This document shows positions 20,629 to 30,245 of a stretch of DNA of 64,000 nt, piece after piece. Position numbers and translations under genes: made by a program. Origin of the DNA: Aliiroseovarius sp. PrR006 (lineage in GTDB: Bacteria > Pseudomonadota > Alphaproteobacteria > Rhodobacterales > Rhodobacteraceae); NCBI RefSeq assembly GCF_010500215.1, contig NZ_JAAGOY010000007.1:186001-250000 (forward strand), written 5' to 3'. How positions within the stretch are numbered: position 1 is the first letter of the stretch; every line of letters starts with the position of its first letter. The notes under the pieces are model-generated. The model saw only the letters and a list, made by a program, of their open reading frames with translations, did not search any database and had not been told where the DNA came from.

Positions 20629-20646
20629 TTTGGAAACTTCACACAA

Positions 20647-20966
20647 CCTTAACGCGCACCCCCTAGAGGCATTTTTGCAACCGTGCTAGGGTCTTAAGTC
20701 GATGCTTTGAATGTGGAAAACCAATTGAATGCTCAATTCATGAAAGTGACATTGCAAACCTCGGAAAAACAGTAGAGCAACTAACCTATCCATATTAACA
20801 ACAATCACCGTGCAATGTCCTGCACACGCGTCATACCTTAGTCTACATTGATATTTATCACTGCCAGTTGCGGACTGCGATTACAGAACGATCAAGGCGG
20901 CAGTTTCACGGATCTTTTTAGTCCACTGGATGGTCTCGAAGCGGCGCCAATTGGTTGTTTGCAATC
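20647..20966. other. Promoter region of the two-gene cassette
   Basis: These 320 A+T-rich bases lie between the cassette's first gene and the stop of the Mrr-type gene. An inverted repeat CCCTAG...CTAGGG (20661-20691) lies close to the cassette start and could be an operator. No ORF is convincing. Confidence 0.35.
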
Positions 20967-21986
20967 CTACACGCTCATTAAGTCTGGCACGTAAATCTGC
21001 CTGAGCGGAATCATCGTTCTGTATCGTGGGGACAGATCGCCATAGTGTTTCACCACGAGTTCAAACAACTGCTCCCCATCGATCAACCTCAGCTTGGAGA
21101 GGTTCCGTTCTGACAGGCGGGTTTTCCGGTCGTAAGCACCTAAAGTAACAAACAGGCCGTATTCCCCTTCTACAAGCGTTCCGAGAAGCTCCCTGACCTG
21201 CGTCTCGTTGATTTGATTTGTGGTGCGTTTGCACTGCACCTTGATGATGGGAGGCTCGAACCCTAGCTTGTCGTTATGGGCGATGACGTCCACCCCACCA
21301 TCCGCCGACTTCTGGGTCACGCGGACGGTATAACCCATGCATCCCAGAAGATGTGCTATGAAGTGCTCAAACTCGTGGCCTGACAATTGCGAGTGTATGC
21401 GCTTGATAACAAAGTCTTGTGCCGTTTCTTCCGCTTGTCGCGTTACTGTACTGGAAACGCTCTCGTCGTCTGGGGGCGTCTCCTCAGTATCAGTGACTTC
21501 TGCGAACTGAGAAGGGTCGGCTTTGGCAAGAAAATCGGCGGCATGGTTCTTCACCAAGAACAACGTCAAAAAAGAACCGACTTCATATAATGCCGATTGG
21601 CTGAAGTCGCTTCGAGGAAAGTGACCGAGCCATCGGACTTTCCTTGAATTCGGGTATTCATCGTTCCCACCATCAATGTTGGGCGCGTACTCCGTCTCCC
21701 CGGTGAACTGTCCGATGTTGATCATGCGATCATGTTTTGAGGGATAGACCACGTAATCCCCCGCTTTGATCTCGTGCACGAAGCGGAAGACGACTCCAGC
21801 CTCCACAGGAACCGCCCCCTGTTTCTTCTCCGGATAGGCAGCGCTAATGGCTTTCTTGATCTTGCCACGGTCTTTTGGAAGCGTGCTGATGTCACCCAGT
21901 TCTGCCCAACCGATGGACACCCGGAAGTTGTCGATAGCATCAGCGCCGACACCGTGCGGCATGTGAATTCCCCAAACCTTTGCCAT
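20967..21986 (-). CDS. Mrr-type restriction endonuclease with N-terminal PUA/EVE-like domain
   Basis: A 339-residue protein. Residues about 1-150 look like the EVE/PUA-like domain that often precedes Mrr nucleases (VWGIHMPHG, AGDYVVYPSKHD, IGQFTGE). The C-terminal part is an Mrr catalytic domain: GHEFEHFIAHLLGCMGY, then GGVDVIAH and VQCKR, which give the D...QxK pattern of this PD-(D/E)xK subfamily. Such proteins cut modified DNA (type IV restriction), with the EVE-like part reading the modified base. It lies 25 bp after the fused RM gene, in one operon. Confidence 0.82.
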   Translation of the reverse strand: MAKVWGIHMPHGVGADAIDNFRVSIGWAELGDISTLPKDRGKIKKAISAAYPEKKQGAVPVEAGVVFRFVHEIKAGDYVVYPSKHDRMINIGQFTGETEYAPNIDGGNDEYPNSRKVRWLGHFPRSDFSQSALYEVGSFLTLFLVKNHAADFLAKADPSQFAEVTDTEETPPDDESVSSTVTRQAEETAQDFVIKRIHSQLSGHEFEHFIAHLLGCMGYTVRVTQKSADGGVDVIAHNDKLGFEPPIIKVQCKRTTNQINETQVRELLGTLVEGEYGLFVTLGAYDRKTRLSERNLSKLRLIDGEQLFELVVKHYGDLSPRYRTMIPLRQIYVPDLMSV

Positions 21987-22011
21987 ACTCTTTCCTCTTT
22001 CTCGTCCGTCT

Positions 22012-25000
22012 CTACGCCGCGAAGCGTCCCTCTTCGATCATGTCGGCCTGTCCCAGCGCTACGAGACTTTCAAGAAGAGGCTGAATACGGGTCGGCCCAG
22101 CACCCTTGAAGCGACGGCTGATTTCGGTGGGCGTGGCTTCGCCCATCTCGCCCAGAGCTTCGCGGACAGCGGCGATCTGGTCAGGCAGGGCCTTGGGCCA
22201 CGGAACCGTGATCTTGGCCGCTGGTGCGGCTTCTAGGTCCATCTCAGAATTCTTCCCTTTTGCAGCCCGCTTGCCTTCTGGGTTCTGGTACTCTGGACGC
22301 AGCCACCGGATGTGCCCTTTCGCCTCTTCTTCCGCTCGCTCCTTGTTGAGCGCCACCAGTCGGAAAAGGATGTCGTCGTCAGATAAGTCTGCGGGCCAGC
22401 CGTATGCATCAGCGACAGCCTCATCGATCTGATCATGCATATCCTTGAGAATGCCAACCAAACCTTGCTCGTATATTTCTTTATCCTTACCTTCGACTGC
22501 CTCGCCCGCGTGGAGTTTATCCAACACGTTGTAAATCTTAGTCAGGGTTAGCTTGGGATATGCTGCTTGCCGCGCTTTACGATGGGTGTCTAGCTTTTCG
22601 CCCAACGTGCGTAGGCGCTTTGTTTGATCATTTGTAGCATCGGGAAAGGGAAATGGATCAAAACATAGGCTATTGTTGTAGCGGGGATCATTTCCAACTC
22701 CCATCCACCCGCACGTCGCCAGAGAAAACGCCTTGTGTTGGCGAGAGGACAAAATCGCCAACAGTGCGTAATCGGTGTCACCGACAACTACAACTTCGCT
22801 TTCTGGCAGATTCTCGCAAGATTGAAGCTGAAAGATACGATGTTTCGCAGTTCGAGAAGTTACGATCATACTGTTCAATCCACGCGTCGCGGCACGATAG
22901 CTACGGCTGGGATCTCCAAATACCCACCAGTTCTCACGACGCCATTCGACGTCGTTCTCGTCCCGAACAGGCTTGACCGTATCTAGCACATGCTGGAAAG
23001 CCGCAGGATAGCCCAGTCTGGCCTCATCGGCGCTCAATCCCCAAAAATCTATAACCCAACGATGGCGGTGTTTTTGGGTTAGATCGTAACCACCCAAAAA
23101 TGGGCGAATAACCCTCGCACTAATTGCATCCGTGCCTTCCGCGAGTTGATCAGCTTTCGGTTTTGACAACAAGAAGCCCTTCCCTATCAAGAAAGCCCCT
23201 CTGGCCGACAATTTTTTGTTTGCTGTCAAGGAACCCGCTTCAAGGACATCCGCCCCGATCCGAAGGTTGCTGAAGATTCGCCCAGTTTCTTGAGCATATG
23301 AAACTCTACGACCAAGAGATTCAGATCGGTCTCGTATCTCTTCGGTAATGGTCTCAAGTGTACCGTTCTTCCGTCCAGCCGAAGCTACTGTCATTGAGAT
23401 GCGCACGGCTGCACCATAAAGCGCATCAACCCAAGGATGGTCTGGAACTGAGTAGACCAGCGAAAGCGTTTTCTGTGGGTCACGAAGATAAGGCTCCACG
23501 ATTGCGCGATTTCGAAGTTGTCTAAGGCTATTTGTTGTAATCAAACCAAACCGCCGCGTACCCTTTGAAGTTTTTGGGTTCCATTTCTTTGTGCTGTCGG
23601 CAGCTTTTGCCCACCAGTACATCACGAAATCTACGCTATCAGGAATATTTGGATACGCTTTGCGCAATGCTTCGACATATCCGCTACCTAGGTCGTTTTT
23701 CTGTTTGCTTCCGCCAATGAATGGTGGATTCCCAATGATAAACTCAGCCGCAGGCCAAAGCGTGGCTTCGGGGTCGGTGTAGTCATACACCTGCACGCGT
23801 GCAGAAGGATCTGGCACTTCTTCACCCGTTGCAGGATGGCGCATCGTAGTAGTACCGTCCCAGCGAGTGATAGCGTTTCCGTGTTCATCCAATCGTGGAA
23901 TTCTTTCGTTCCACTCCAAAACCGCATCACAGTGAACAATATTGTTGAAATCTCGAAGTACCGGTTCAGATGGCGCGGCTTTTCCGTAGGTACGGAAGTG
24001 CCACTGCAGGTAGCCGATCCACAAAACGAGTTCTGCTACATTTGCTGCCCATGGATTTAGTTCAAGACCTAAGAACTGATGCGGGTCAATGGTGATCAAC
24101 AGGTTTTGCTTGTCACCCAATTCGTCCAGAAGCGCCGTCACTTCACCTTCAAGACGCTTCATCATCTCCAAGGCGACATAGAGAAAATTGCCGGAACCGC
24201 AAGCCGGATCGAGTACGCGCGTCTGGCAGAGTTTGTCATGGAACGCCCGCACCGTGTCGATTGCGGCGTCCATTCTTCCTTGGTCTGCAAGCGTCAGCGC
24301 TGCCGCCTGAACGTCCTTCCAGTCGCCGCGTAGCGGCTCCATGATGGTAGGGACAACCAGTCGTTCTACATATGCGCGGGGTGTGTAGTGCGCACCCAGC
24401 TTATGCCGTTGCTTCTTGTCCAGCGCACGTTCTAGCAAGGTGCCGAAAATGGCAGGTTCGACCTGTCGCCAATCTGCCTCCGCTGCTTCGATCAGAAGGG
24501 ACAATTGGACATTATCCAGCGGCAACGCATCCGCGTCCTTGAACAATCCCCCATTGAAGCGAAGAAGGTCAGTTTTCAGGACCGTCGAAAACCCACCTAA
24601 ATTCATCGTCTGCCAAAGGGCTTCCAACGTAGGTGCTGCGTGCTGCGGATGTCCGCGTAGCTCGTGAAGGGTCTTGGTGAAGCTCTCCTTAGGGATCAAT
24701 TCCACATCTTCAGCGAACATGGTGAACAGGCAGCGCATCAAAAAACGTGCGACAGCTTCGCTTGCATGGCCCTGAGCCTCGAAGGACTTGCCCAACTCAG
24801 CCAAATGGCTGGCGATCTCACGTGTGACCTTGGCAGACTGCAACGCCGGGTCCAGCGACATGGGATCATCCCATATGGCGCACAACAGGTCCCGTGTTTC
24901 TTCTTCTCGCAAATCGTCCAGCTTGATCCGATACCGGTTGCCGTCCGGGAACTGGCTGTAGCCTTGCCCCTGACGAGAGAAGTCGGCGTAGAGTTCGATG

Positions 25001-25473
25001 ACGTGCCCTACATCAACGATCATCAAGAAAGGGGGCCAGCCATCTTCCTTGCTGACGGCACGGGCATAACCATCGGCTTGGTTCCGCGCTTTCAACATGG
25101 TGTCGTCCCACTTCGCCGATCCACGCATACCGTGACCGATCTGGGTTTTCGGGGCTTCTTCCTCTGTCAGCAACGCGAGCTGGTATTCATCGGCTTTCTT
25201 CTGCCGTTCCGCGCCCTGCTTGGCTTCAAGAATGAAACTTCCTTTTCGGTACAGATCGATCCGACCGCGCTTTTTGCGGCCTGTATGAGTGAATGTGACG
25301 GGGCGTTCGAAACGGTAATCGTTGTTTTGTCCATCACTGGTCGCAGGCTTCGGAGCTTCGACTCCAAGAAGGGTGGTCAGCTCGCTGGCGAAAATCTGAA
25401 AGTTCGCCATCTCACTTCCACCAGAAGGTCGCCACCTTTCAATGAATTCGTTAATTACTTTTTCGTTGGTCAT
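22012..25473 (-). CDS. Fused restriction-modification enzyme (type IIG / MmeI-like)
   Basis: A 1153-residue single-chain enzyme. The N-terminal nuclease has R-I-D73-L-Y and F-I-L-E83-A-K85, a PD-(D/E)xK site. A helical linker follows, then an N6-adenine methyltransferase: HYTP near 362, motif I DPACGSGNF at about 422-430 and motif IV NPPF at 582-585. A target-recognition region and a C-terminal winged-helix-like end (EATPTEISRRFKGAG) complete it. It modifies host DNA and should cut unmodified DNA. The start ATG at 25473 (MTNEKVINEFIERW) is chosen by likeness to the family; the frame is open to 25548. It is the first gene of an operon with the Mrr-type nuclease. Confidence 0.85.
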   Translation of the reverse strand: MTNEKVINEFIERWRPSGGSEMANFQIFASELTTLLGVEAPKPATSDGQNNDYRFERPVTFTHTGRKKRGRIDLYRKGSFILEAKQGAERQKKADEYQLALLTEEEAPKTQIGHGMRGSAKWDDTMLKARNQADGYARAVSKEDGWPPFLMIVDVGHVIELYADFSRQGQGYSQFPDGNRYRIKLDDLREEETRDLLCAIWDDPMSLDPALQSAKVTREIASHLAELGKSFEAQGHASEAVARFLMRCLFTMFAEDVELIPKESFTKTLHELRGHPQHAAPTLEALWQTMNLGGFSTVLKTDLLRFNGGLFKDADALPLDNVQLSLLIEAAEADWRQVEPAIFGTLLERALDKKQRHKLGAHYTPRAYVERLVVPTIMEPLRGDWKDVQAAALTLADQGRMDAAIDTVRAFHDKLCQTRVLDPACGSGNFLYVALEMMKRLEGEVTALLDELGDKQNLLITIDPHQFLGLELNPWAANVAELVLWIGYLQWHFRTYGKAAPSEPVLRDFNNIVHCDAVLEWNERIPRLDEHGNAITRWDGTTTMRHPATGEEVPDPSARVQVYDYTDPEATLWPAAEFIIGNPPFIGGSKQKNDLGSGYVEALRKAYPNIPDSVDFVMYWWAKAADSTKKWNPKTSKGTRRFGLITTNSLRQLRNRAIVEPYLRDPQKTLSLVYSVPDHPWVDALYGAAVRISMTVASAGRKNGTLETITEEIRDRSESLGRRVSYAQETGRIFSNLRIGADVLEAGSLTANKKLSARGAFLIGKGFLLSKPKADQLAEGTDAISARVIRPFLGGYDLTQKHRHRWVIDFWGLSADEARLGYPAAFQHVLDTVKPVRDENDVEWRRENWWVFGDPSRSYRAATRGLNSMIVTSRTAKHRIFQLQSCENLPESEVVVVGDTDYALLAILSSRQHKAFSLATCGWMGVGNDPRYNNSLCFDPFPFPDATNDQTKRLRTLGEKLDTHRKARQAAYPKLTLTKIYNVLDKLHAGEAVEGKDKEIYEQGLVGILKDMHDQIDEAVADAYGWPADLSDDDILFRLVALNKERAEEEAKGHIRWLRPEYQNPEGKRAAKGKNSEMDLEAAPAAKITVPWPKALPDQIAAVREALGEMGEATPTEISRRFKGAGPTRIQPLLESLVALGQADMIEEGRFAA

Positions 25474-25591
25474 ATATGTGCTCGGTCGGAGGGAAACCGT
25501 TATCGCGGCTCCATTTTTCATGTGTCTCGAGCACGATAGCCAGTACAACGGCTAGTAGAAAGAGCTTTCGTGCGGGCTAACTAGATTCATG

Positions 25592-25614
25592 TGCAAGTTA
25601 TATCCTGACTTGCA
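25592..25614. promoter_or_regulatory. Inverted repeat upstream of the RM operon
   Basis: TGCAAGT-N9-ACTTGCA, a perfect 7-bp inverted repeat about 120 bp before the RM enzyme start. It is a plausible operator for controlling this operon; no C-protein gene is nearby. Confidence 0.3.
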
Positions 25615-25694
25615 TAGACACACAGGCGACGCTGCCGGAAGCTAATTGTTGGAGGATCATACTCCCTCACTGGGGCCCATGACCGTTCTTCCAC

Positions 25695-26312
25695 CTAGCT
25701 ACGAACAGTCCCTTGTGTCTTCTTGTGATCCCTCAATATCCGAAACACTGATGCACGTCCGATCTCTAATTGCTTGGCTATCTCATCGGGCCGGAAACCG
25801 CGTTCTTTCAACTTTAGAACTTCGGGGGTTTTCGCTCGCGCAGTGGGTTTTCGCCCCTTGTACTTGCCTTCTCTCTTGGCCTTCGCAATTCCATAAGCCC
25901 TGCGTTCGGCAAGACGGTCCCGCTCGAACTGCGCTACTGCCCCCATCATACGCACCAAAAGCATCTGGGTCGGGTCTTTGGGGTCTAGAGGATTGCTCGA
26001 GAGGTCAGGCAGAAGCCAAATGACATTCGGATTGGTCGGGTTGGAGATTGCGGCGTCGGCTGCGGCAAGGTCCCTAAAGGCACGATCCATTTTTGCGGCA
26101 GATATACAGATGCGCCGCTCAGGCGTTGCCTCGCGATTTGCTTTGGCGAGCATATCTTCAAAAACAGGACGCGTTCCACGCGTACTCGCTTCTTCCATGT
26201 TCAAGTTCTCATGAGAAACACCTAACGCTTTGAGCGTTGCTATCTGTTCCTCCCATCCAGCGGCTTGAGTTTCGCGATCCACAGAAACCCTAACGTATCC
26301 CCACTGCTCCAT
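25695..26312 (-). CDS. Serine recombinase (resolvase/invertase family)
   Basis: A 205-residue protein of the small serine recombinase type. The N-terminus GYVRVSVDRETQ carries the nucleophilic serine. QFERDRLAERRAYGIAKAKREGKYKGR is the conserved hinge, and the end is a Hin-like HTH (RPDEIAKQLEIGRASVFRILRD). The usual LDRLxR motif reads MDRAFRD. The start is the ATG at 26312, with GGAGG 9 nt upstream; the frame extends to 26333. GATAC-type palindromes just upstream may be its binding sites. Confidence 0.9.
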   Translation of the reverse strand: MEQWGYVRVSVDRETQAAGWEEQIATLKALGVSHENLNMEEASTRGTRPVFEDMLAKANREATPERRICISAAKMDRAFRDLAAADAAISNPTNPNVIWLLPDLSSNPLDPKDPTQMLLVRMMGAVAQFERDRLAERRAYGIAKAKREGKYKGRKPTARAKTPEVLKLKERGFRPDEIAKQLEIGRASVFRILRDHKKTQGTVRS

Positions 26313-26873
26313 CTCTCCACACCTCCGTATCATACGTTTCTAAGAGTCATGATACTGTATCAATAGGATGATTCGATAGTAATTATGATACTATTCTCGA
26401 ACATATCTCGCTGTTCATCTGAGGACGTCCCTATTGATACAAAAATTTTCAGCCCAGACAGTATTGGGATCCGGCCTAGAGAAAGTCTGGGATGTGTTAG
26501 GGCTTTGCTCTGTCATTGGTAATTTTTTTTTTGGCTTCCTTGCAACTCAGATGTTCGGGCCGTTGTGAAGGTGTGAAGGTGGTAGGGCGCATTGATCGGA
26601 GGAAGAACTATTAAGCATTCTGTATTCCATAGATAAACAGGGAGCCCTTCCTACTAGATTCCGCCTTATTCGTCACATCTTCACAAATTTATCTTAACTA
26701 GTTTAAGCCATTGGAAATCTCTGACGAACTTCGTGAAGTTTCGTGAAGGAGTGGAGACGATTTATGGGAAAGAACTTGTAAAAACAATGTTTTAGGTTGG
26801 TCGCAATCGTCACGCAGATGCGGAAAGGGCCGCCAAATGCGGCCCCCTTTCATGATCTTATAGTTATGTGATT
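26313..26873. other. Gene-free region with GATAC palindromes
   Basis: About 560 A+T-rich bases between the recombinase start and the end of the primase-like gene. Near the recombinase start are TGATACTGTATCA (26350-26362), ATAGTA-N7-TACTAT (26376-26394), a GTATCATAC (26328-26336) and a TTGATAC (26434-26440). These may be res sites or operators for the recombinase. No ORF in the rest is convincing. Confidence 0.4.
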
Positions 26874-28838
26874 CTAGTTGCGACGCACCAAAGACCACGG
26901 CACCCCGTTCCGATCGCGCTCACCGTTTACAAGCTTGATCTCAATTTCCCGATCTGCGGCATCCCTGATAGCAAAGTACTGGTCTACTCCTCCACCGAGA
27001 TATTTACCGAAAGAAACGGAATTGTAAGCGAGCACACCATCAGCATCACGGTCGCGCTTAACGGGCAGCACAACACCCTCAGCCATAACCATACTAATCA
27101 AGCTAAACTCTTCGTTGCCGTCACCAGTCGTGTACATATTCATTAACCGAGCGCTGCTGTTTTCCCTATTGGCCGACAAATACCAAGCCTGAATAAACTG
27201 GTGCAGCGGATCGTCGTCATCGGAAGCGGCAAGACGTGAGATTTCGTCACGGTTCTTCTGGAAGTTGATGACCCCAACAGAGTGCAGGATGCCGCCCATG
27301 GTACGGTACCAATTTTCGAAGGATGCGAGGGGCTTTCCTTCCAGTTCCGGACTGCCAACTGACCGCCAGTATGCGATGATAGTCAAGCAGGCGGCAATCA
27401 ACTCTCCCCTGTGTTCGAGGACGTAACCCTTGAGGTCGTCGATCTCGAAACCATCGCGCTGGTCAGGCTTTGCCATCTTGGCGTCGATACGAATTAAGGA
27501 GAGGCGGCGCTGAAGTTCGTCTGAGAACTTCGGATTGTTGCCAGTAAAAATGGCTATCGAATTGTTGGCAATCGTACGTTCGCCAGAGCGCCCCAAAACA
27601 CGATCAGTCCACTTGGTACTCGTAAGCAAGCTAGCCACAACAGGACTGTCGATGTCCGCAGTAATGTTGTCGTAAAGAAGCGTTGCCTTCTGTGTCTGCA
27701 AGGCGCTGAAAAGAGCCTTGCGGCGCTCATCTTCGTTGGTAGTGAGCGGTGGACGGATTTCGGTAGTGCCATCGAGGATAATCTGGATGACTTCCGCCAA
27801 CAGCGTAGCGCCCGTTCCACGCTTCGGCTTGGTAAGAAGATGTGCCGGAACCGGACCGTCAATGAGAGGCCTGCAAAACGGGGTAAGGAGCAGTGCAAGC
27901 GTGTTTGCAAGCGAGGGTGAGGGCGTCGTCAAGTTGACCGTGCGGTTATTGCCATCAAAGGGGAAATCACTGAGCAGGTAGAGAAGCTTGTTCAACGCCT
28001 CAATGGCCTGTTTCTTGGTCGGCTTACTAGGCACATTAGGAATCTTCAGACCCGGCGGAATGTCGAGGAAAAGGTTTGAGCCCCGATTGTAGCCTGCGTT
28101 CTGGGCAAGGTTGCCTTCCTTATCGAAGGTCGGAACGTGGATCATAGCTGAGAGATACGGCACCGGCAGAAGAGGATCAGAAAAAATGGTTTCGGCTACG
28201 ACCTTAGGTGCTGCGTCGGAGATGATATTATTCTCTCCTGCTTCCTTCAGGTAAGGGGCCTGCTTGTTAAGTACGTAATTGAAGCTCTTCTGATTGAGGA
28301 TTTCGAGGTGAGTTTCTGCCTCTTCCGGCACATAGATAAGGCGCACCAGTTCGGTGCCGTGCCGAAAGATGTCCGGTGAGTACATGCTGTTGGCCGCCTT
28401 AAGCTGGGTCAGCCCGTACTTTACAAGATCAACGTAGCCATCCTGATTGGTGACGTTCTTTGCGCGCTCATTCCGGTGCTTGGCATCGGTTTCCGCCTGC
28501 AGTTCTGCCTCACAAACCTTACGGAGATTGTTAAGCCAGCGAGACTTGAAGCAAGTCCACTTTTCGGCGATGCAATCGAGAACCTGAGCAAACTGAGCTT
28601 CATCCGTATTTGCCTTGACCAATCCGGTCAAAATCTGGGCGAGTTCAAAGTTCGTCGGTGCTACTTCCTTGTTCTCAATCCACCTGAGTGCTGAGGTGAA
28701 CATCTGTGAATGAACCTTGCGAAGCTGCTCAAGCTGCGCTCCGGAGAAGTTGCCCCGCACTGCCTTAGCGCCATCTGAAAGCTTAATGCGACCCAGAGTG
28801 GGTGCGAGCCCGCTAGACGCGGGCGAGTAATCAAGCAT
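26874..28838 (-). CDS. Primase/helicase-like P-loop ATPase of the island
   Basis: A 654-residue protein. The C-terminal half looks like the AAA+/SF3-type helicase of mobile-element primase-helicases: a P-loop-like KPKRGTGATLL (about 337-347), TLLYDNITAD as Walker B region, IAIFTGNNPKFSDEL as sensor 1, and RRLSLIRID as arginine-finger region. The first Gly and the Lys of Walker A (GxxxxGK) are replaced, the Lys by Ala. The N-terminal part has no clear primase motif. The ATG at 28838 has AAAGGA 7 nt upstream; the frame is open to 28922. Likely role: replication of the excised element. Confidence 0.72.
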   Translation of the reverse strand: MLDYSPASSGLAPTLGRIKLSDGAKAVRGNFSGAQLEQLRKVHSQMFTSALRWIENKEVAPTNFELAQILTGLVKANTDEAQFAQVLDCIAEKWTCFKSRWLNNLRKVCEAELQAETDAKHRNERAKNVTNQDGYVDLVKYGLTQLKAANSMYSPDIFRHGTELVRLIYVPEEAETHLEILNQKSFNYVLNKQAPYLKEAGENNIISDAAPKVVAETIFSDPLLPVPYLSAMIHVPTFDKEGNLAQNAGYNRGSNLFLDIPPGLKIPNVPSKPTKKQAIEALNKLLYLLSDFPFDGNNRTVNLTTPSPSLANTLALLLTPFCRPLIDGPVPAHLLTKPKRGTGATLLAEVIQIILDGTTEIRPPLTTNEDERRKALFSALQTQKATLLYDNITADIDSPVVASLLTSTKWTDRVLGRSGERTIANNSIAIFTGNNPKFSDELQRRLSLIRIDAKMAKPDQRDGFEIDDLKGYVLEHRGELIAACLTIIAYWRSVGSPELEGKPLASFENWYRTMGGILHSVGVINFQKNRDEISRLAASDDDDPLHQFIQAWYLSANRENSSARLMNMYTTGDGNEEFSLISMVMAEGVVLPVKRDRDADGVLAYNSVSFGKYLGGGVDQYFAIRDAADREIEIKLVNGERDRNGVPWSLVRRN

Positions 28839-28967
28839 GTAATTTTCCTTTGAGAGTTGACCTTTTTCAGGTCGGTTTTGGGCATGCTTGCCAAGGCAAT
28901 AAATCATTCCAAAGACAAGCATGCTTTTGTTAATCTTCTAGCTTGTTAGAGTGTCCGGCGATGAATG

Positions 28968-29375
28968 TTAGGCGGCATTCATCCAGTCGGTAAGATCGAC
29001 ATCATCCAAACGCACAGGAATCACCACAATATCCGGCGCAGCATTGCCATAGACTCCGGCACCAGTTTCGACCGCGCCCAACAGTTCGAGGGCGTGAATC
29101 GCCTTCTGTTCATTCGCTCCGGTAGCCTTCTTCACGTCCTTGATGCTCACCCGCCAGAGATCCCTACCGATCTCATTAAAATAGTCACTAAGCTCCTGAG
29201 CGAGGCGCATCACCTCGTGAGCTGCAATGGGGTTCAAGTGGGTCATAATCCAGCAGTGGGCCTCCAGACCGCGCTGACGGGCATTCATTGCATCTTCATC
29301 ATTGGGGAGACCCAGTGCATCACACTGGGCGTTGTAGATCTGCGACCGTTCGCGGCGCGTAAGTTCGATCATCAT
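28968..29375 (-). CDS. Hypothetical island protein
   Basis: A 135-residue, mostly helical protein of unknown family. The middle part (DLWRVSIKDVKKATGANEQKAIHALELLGAVETGAGVYG) looks like a winged helix, so DNA binding is possible. AAGGAG stands 6 nt before the ATG, good support for a real gene. It lies upstream of the primase-like gene on the same strand, separated by about 130 bp. Confidence 0.7.
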   Translation of the reverse strand: MMIELTRRERSQIYNAQCDALGLPNDEDAMNARQRGLEAHCWIMTHLNPIAAHEVMRLAQELSDYFNEIGRDLWRVSIKDVKKATGANEQKAIHALELLGAVETGAGVYGNAAPDIVVIPVRLDDVDLTDWMNAA

Positions 29376-29544
29376 CGATTACTCCTTGTCAATTTCGCCT
29401 GCTGGGGGATAGGCGTCGGAGCTGGCAGGCACGGGATCCGAAACGCGATTTATGGGTTGGCGGGTGCTGGTTGGGTTGCGTGAAGGAGCGCCCGCACATT
29501 TGGTCTACCTCCAAAAACGCAATTCTCGAGGGGGCCTGAAAAAT

Positions 29545-29615
29545 GGGGTCACGGCGCTTTTGCGCAATATATGCTAAGTTTGCATGTATATTGTGACTGG
29601 TGACGCACTGACCCC
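29545..29615. repeat. Nested inverted repeats in a 435-bp gene-free gap
   Basis: GGGGTCA (29545-29551) and TGACCCC (29609-29615) form perfect outer arms. Inside are GCGC-TTTT-GCGC (29555-29564 and the next base region) and CAATATA...TATATTG (29565-29593). The gap 29376-29810 has no gene. Adjacent to replication-type genes, this could be an origin or a structured regulatory RNA. Confidence 0.4.
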
Positions 29616-29810
29616 TAGCTATAGTGTCCTAAACTGGGGTTTTTAGCCGAATTATTTGGTTCAAAGTAATCCTGAAGTCGTCTCAAGTGAGAATTCTGAG
29701 CTGTGGATGGTACCTACTGAAGGCGGCCTACCACAGTGGAATACACCGTAGAGTGAAAGCCAGATGGCGCTTCCTTCAGTGGTGTACCCACTGGCTGATC
29801 GTAACGCTTG

Positions 29811-30245
29811 TTACTTTTCCAGCTCGTCGAGGACGCGCGCCTCCAAATAGGTGTCGAGCTCACCGGAACGCGCTAACTCAAGGCGATGAGCGGGGCGCAT
29901 TGAAGTCTGGATTTCTGACAGGATCTTCAACCGCAGTTCTTCGTTGCTGAACCGAAGGTTGCGCTGGGCAAGATCGTCCTTACCAACCATTTCGCGTGCA
30001 ATTTCATCCCACCCATCGATGCTATCTGGAATTTCTTCGACCATGGCGCCTTCAAGAAAGGCGAGGACGTCGGGGCGCAAGATCAGATCCTGAGTAAGCT
30101 TACGACAGATGATGGGTGCCAACTTGGTTCCATAACAGCGGGCCAACGCCACTTCGAAGGAGTGCCGCAATCCATCCAACTTGATTGCTTGAGTAGCAGT
30201 CAGTCCTGCCTCAAGAGCTTCAACATGGTTCAAGCAATTACCCAA
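29811..30245 (-). CDS. Hypothetical island protein
   Basis: A 144-residue helical protein of unknown family, with RHSFEVALARCYGTKLAPIICRKLTQDL and an acidic, leucine-rich C-terminus. No ATG is available near the start; a TTG at 30245 has AAGGGGG 6 nt upstream and is probably used. It overlaps the end of the HTH gene by 16 bp, which suggests coupling. Confidence 0.6.
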   Translation of the reverse strand: MGNCLNHVEALEAGLTATQAIKLDGLRHSFEVALARCYGTKLAPIICRKLTQDLILRPDVLAFLEGAMVEEIPDSIDGWDEIAREMVGKDDLAQRNLRFSNEELRLKILSEIQTSMRPAHRLELARSGELDTYLEARVLDELEK

